Assembly (NCBI GenBank): GCA_021234155.1
Contig: JAJEKV010000005.1
Coordinates: 18,088,089-18,152,088, forward strand
From: Isoetes taiwanensis
Taxonomy: Eukaryota; Streptophyta; Lycopodiopsida; Isoetales; Isoetaceae
DNA length: 64,000 nucleotides
Reading direction: 5' to 3'
This document shows positions 60,810 through 64,000 of this stretch, piece by piece; the stretch's first letter is position 1, and the number at the start of each line of letters is the position of its first letter. The translations under genes and the position numbers were made by a program. The notes under the pieces were generated by a model. That model had not been told where the DNA came from. It searched no databases and saw only the letters and a program-made list of their open reading frames with translations.

Positions 60810-62535
60810 TATGTTCATTTTATTAGTTTCTTCTAGTTTGTTTGAACTCCGTTTGATCCATAAAGCGTATGATCCTATGACGTTTTTTGTGAACACGCAT
60901 TTTACTCTTTGTTCTTTGTATTTTGATCAAGAAGTGTATAGCATTGGGATCAATCGGATATGTGAATGCTCATATTTCTTTTGCTTTCTGTTAATTTTTC
61001 CTTTCCATCTTGTTTCTAGTGCATCTGTGTAAGTTTGTGTTATGCCTTTTGTGCTCCAGTCCATCTTATCATCTTTGTATTATTGACTTTTTGGGTTTAC
61101 TTTTATGGTTGCTCATTTAATTAGCTATACCTTCTTTCCGGCTGTGGTTCCCGATTGTGGTATTCTATTGTGATTCGGTTGATCAATGACAGCTTTGAAT
61201 GGAGATGATGTTTCCTTTTGCTTGGTCGTCGGTCTATAGCTTCTTGCAGGGGCATGATAAAAGGTGCTCTTGAAGCTTGAAGTAGGTATATCTGGTTCTG
61301 GGTTTTATGCCGCTGCAAGATCTTTGCGATTGCAAAGCTACAGGAACAATTGACAAATGCACAGAAGATGTAGTAGATAATGTCATTCCCGCCATTGGAG
61401 TTGCTTTGCCTGCTTCTTAAGACTAGGTATTTTAGACTCTTTTGTTTTTCTATGGGATACGTAGAATGTTTGTCTATGCTTTGCAAGTTTGTAAGGTCAA
61501 TGGGCATGATTCGCAAAACAGTGGTGTGGCCTGGTTCACAGACCCCAAAGCAGGGGCCGTGTGGTCTGTGAGGACGCATGAAAAGACAATTTTTTTTTAC
61601 AGACATGTTTCCATCATTACTTTATTACGTTTGATGTCAACTTCTGTGTCTAAAAGCAGTGGTCTAGATTTGCTGCAAATTATTTGCATTTCCAGTAGCA
61701 AATATTCTGATTTTCACAGTTTAGTTTGAGCAAAAATGAGTTCTTTTTTTTGGCAGGATGGAGTATATGTTCAACATGGTAGCTACAGAATGACAAATAG
61801 CTAGGTCTACATTTTAATATTATAGAAGCGCTTCATCAATGTAGGTGAGTTTTTATGCAAAATGTTGATGCAAAATGTATTTGTTGCAGATTCCATCTTG
61901 CTTAAAGAAGCATTATACATCTTCTTGCAGAACTAGAGTTTATGGAGCCTGCTGGAGACAAGAAAATGGCATTCCAGGGAGTGTGAGCAATCTAGAAAAA
62001 AGCATTTTGGCAATCTAGCAGAGCAATTTGCCAATGTCTATTGCTTGGAGCAAATGGTATGTGTCTTTTCTTGCACTGATGATATTTTCATTTACTCTGT
62101 ATTGCAATGATTAGATCAACGTTTCTAATTTGCCTTCTTCTATTTGCATCATCACAAGAATCATGACTAGGCCAATTTCTCCTTTGATCTTCTTGCAGCA
62201 TTTTCAGGGTGGATCACATCATGCATCAAGACTTCTATCATGGATCATTGAATAGTTTTACAGGAACTGCAAGGTACATCAACATTAGACCAGCATTTTT
62301 GTGTTGCAATGCTTTGAATCTCTTGGTCTGTGATACAAATGTGGGATTGTAAATTGAGTGGGATTAAAGTTTTTGATTCATTTGCCTGGTATGTATTTGA
62401 AACCCTTGCAAGGAAATGATTCAGGAACATATAAATCTTCACAGATTTGGCGCAGTGGAAAGATGGCTCACCTGAAAATGCGAAAGCTCATTGGTTGCAG
62501 CATGGCTTCAATCGTTGCACGTAGAGTCGGGGCAA
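60810..62535. other. no gene recognised
   Basis: T-rich DNA after the RPL24 relic, resembling UTR and intron sequence. A possible exon at 61,460-61,600 (VNGHDSQNSGVAWFTDPKAG) is not recognised. Confidence 0.4.
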
Positions 62536-62538
62536 ATA

Positions 62539-63194
62539 AAGGTACTCTGCGTGCTCACAGGAGCTGGCTCTGATTCTGGTGCTGGGGCAGGAATTCAAGC
62601 AGACATGAAGGCATGTGCTGCCCCGTGGCGTCTATTGTTGCACTGCAATAACATCTGTTACCGCTCAGAATACTTTAGGTGTTCATGTATTTTCTCTGTT
62701 TGGTCCTATTAATGCAAAACGTAAGTTTATCCAATGCTGATTCGAAACATTATGGTGCTCATTTATGTAGCTTGTTTGCCATGCCCAGTGGATTTTGTTA
62801 CACGGCAAATGGAATCAGTGCTGAGCGATATATTACCATTGAATGTGGTAACTGCCTGCAAATTAGATTACTGCACATATTTCCAACGCTTATTGAACTG
62901 ATAACTCAGGTCAAAACTGGGATGTTGGCCACGGAGAAAATCATTTGGGGCGTATCTGCCACATTGAGATCTCACAATTTTAGGGTTTGCTCTAGTAACC
63001 TCACCTATCCTATTGTTTTAGAAATATGCTGACCGTATCAAAACTATAACTAATATCCTGTGTAGATTCTTACTACTCTAATGCAGGCGGCAATTTACAT
63101 TTGGATCTTGCGAGACAACTATAATGGTTCATCCAGTCATGGTGGCAGCTAGTGGTGATGTGCTTGCTGGCCCAGCTATCCTCGATGCATTACG
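62539..63194 (+). pseudogene. TH1: TH1/ThiD hydroxymethylpyrimidine kinase exons
   Basis: The ThiD domain phosphorylates HMP and HMP-P for thiamin synthesis; in plants it is fused to thiamin-phosphate synthase in plastid TH1. Exon a (62,539-62,686) reads KVLCVLTGAGSDSGAGAGIQ, ADMKACAA, then after one extra C RGVYCCTAITSVTAQNTLGV, with a CAT|GTATTT donor. A second piece (62,909-62,941) reads VKTGMLATEKI. Exon c (63,087-63,194, after ATGCAG) reads TTIMVHPVMVAASGDVLAGP, AILDALR with an ACG|GTATGTG donor. The order matches ThiD: GSDSGAGAGIQAD substrate motif, AVTAQNT, VKTGM, DPVMV-SGDVLA. The first Asp of DPVMV is His here. Thiamin-phosphate synthase exons are not found before the window ends. 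Whether this is a captured fragment or the start of a true gene is open. Confidence 0.85.
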
Positions 63195-63199
63195 GTATG

Positions 63200-64000
63200 T
63201 GTGTCTGAGTTTCTAACTAAGAAGTCGATGTCATTTTTGCCACTTCTACTTTACTCGTCCTTTTCTTTCTAAAAGTATGCCAAATTTAGTACCCAATTCA
63301 TTATGGGTTATTATAAATCTGGAAAACTTGAAGTTATGTCAAGAATAGTACATTGCAATAAGCTAAGTTGCTGGATAATGTTATGTCATTAGATGTTGTA
63401 AATTTGAAAACTTTTGAGTTATGGCAAGCCATAGCCCATTACAATAAGCTAGTCTCTAGTCTTGCTAAAATATAATGTTATTCAAGTCCTAGCTCGTCAT
63501 TCTCGATCCATGCCATTCAAAACCGCCTCTCTGACATAATGCCAAGTTCTACACTTGTTTGATACAGGTTGAATTTTCTGTGGTGCAATCAATTTGTAAG
63601 GTTAGGATTGGATTTTGCTACTTGCTTAGCCCATCACCAGGTAAATTAATCGTTTTGTCTTCTGTCATAATTTTAGGCTAATCTATAATGCCAGCATAGT
63701 CTTGGTCTCTTTGTGCCGCTGCTTGCATTCATGAGTTCAAACTGTCCATTTCCAAAAGACAGATATATTTAAGGATCTATACAAGACTAAGTGGAGTCTT
63801 AAATATCTTGGCGTTCCAAATGGCCGTTTTTGATACTGCTGAAGATGCTAAAGGTGCATTGATTTGGCTCATAGATTGCAAATCTTTCAAAATTGTTTTT
63901 TTTACATCTATATGTAAGGCATACAATTTTTATTATCTTATGCTAAGTTTGTTGAACTACCTATTTTTATAGGGATCTGCCACTGCAAGAACTGCATTCT
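63200..64000. other. likely further TH1 intron/exon sequence, unresolved
   Basis: Short open pieces such as LYKTKWSLKYLGVPNGRF (~63,777-63,832) could not be matched to ThiD. The window ends here. Confidence 0.35.

Overview
This is nuclear DNA of a large, repeat-rich land-plant genome. A fern or fern-like plant is my best guess. The pentatricopeptide-repeat (PPR) relic at the left edge resembles the greatly expanded fern PPR genes, the introns look plant-like, and plant Helitrons with an RPA gene are present. No intact single-copy host gene is certain. Most of the window is nested transposable elements carrying fragments of host genes, so most short open frames are not genes.

Layout. Positions 1-19,490 are nested copies of one Helitron-like family. 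Its 5' end reads TCTAGCATTATAACAGGGG or TGTAGCATAATAACAGGGG, and its 3' end is a hairpin followed by (TA)n. These copies contain a MITE with ~100 bp inverted repeats, long (TA)n and TGCATG-rich satellites, a broken PPR gene and exons of a BOI/S-RNase-binding-type RING ligase. A relic of the 5' part of the RT gene (a SAP-like exon) lies at 12.3-14.6 kb. Positions 19,490-25,930 are a second, non-autonomous unit on the minus strand with a possible PB1-domain fragment. Positions ~25,930-46,945 hold an autonomous Helitron on the minus strand. Its Rep/helicase gene (45,039-40,440) is followed by an RPA1-like gene (40,400-38,390). The long left part holds a two-domain B3-like gene, a B3 fragment, a 42-bp minisatellite and segmental duplications.

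Positions 46,968-49,243 are a third copy of the repeat body. After it, at 49.2-55.5 kb, lies the most interesting object: an intron-containing gene or element whose last exon encodes a Penelope-like reverse transcriptase with a CxC motif. A SAP-like exon lies upstream, and a tRNA-like sequence sits at its left edge. The RT frame ends inside the 5' terminus of another Helitron (55,459-~60,150). That Helitron carries a probable GATA/HAN-type exon, a xylulose kinase fragment, a MITE and a second B3-like gene. Directly after it, a Helitron end at 60,163 opens an element with an RPL24 pseudogene and exons of the thiamin enzyme TH1 (HMP-P kinase), running to the window edge.

The genes do not form an operon or pathway. 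What links them is the capture of unrelated host-gene pieces by rolling-circle transposons. Many frames carry small insertions or deletions, often in homopolymers or at CG/CHG sites. Decay and assembly error cannot be separated from the sequence alone.
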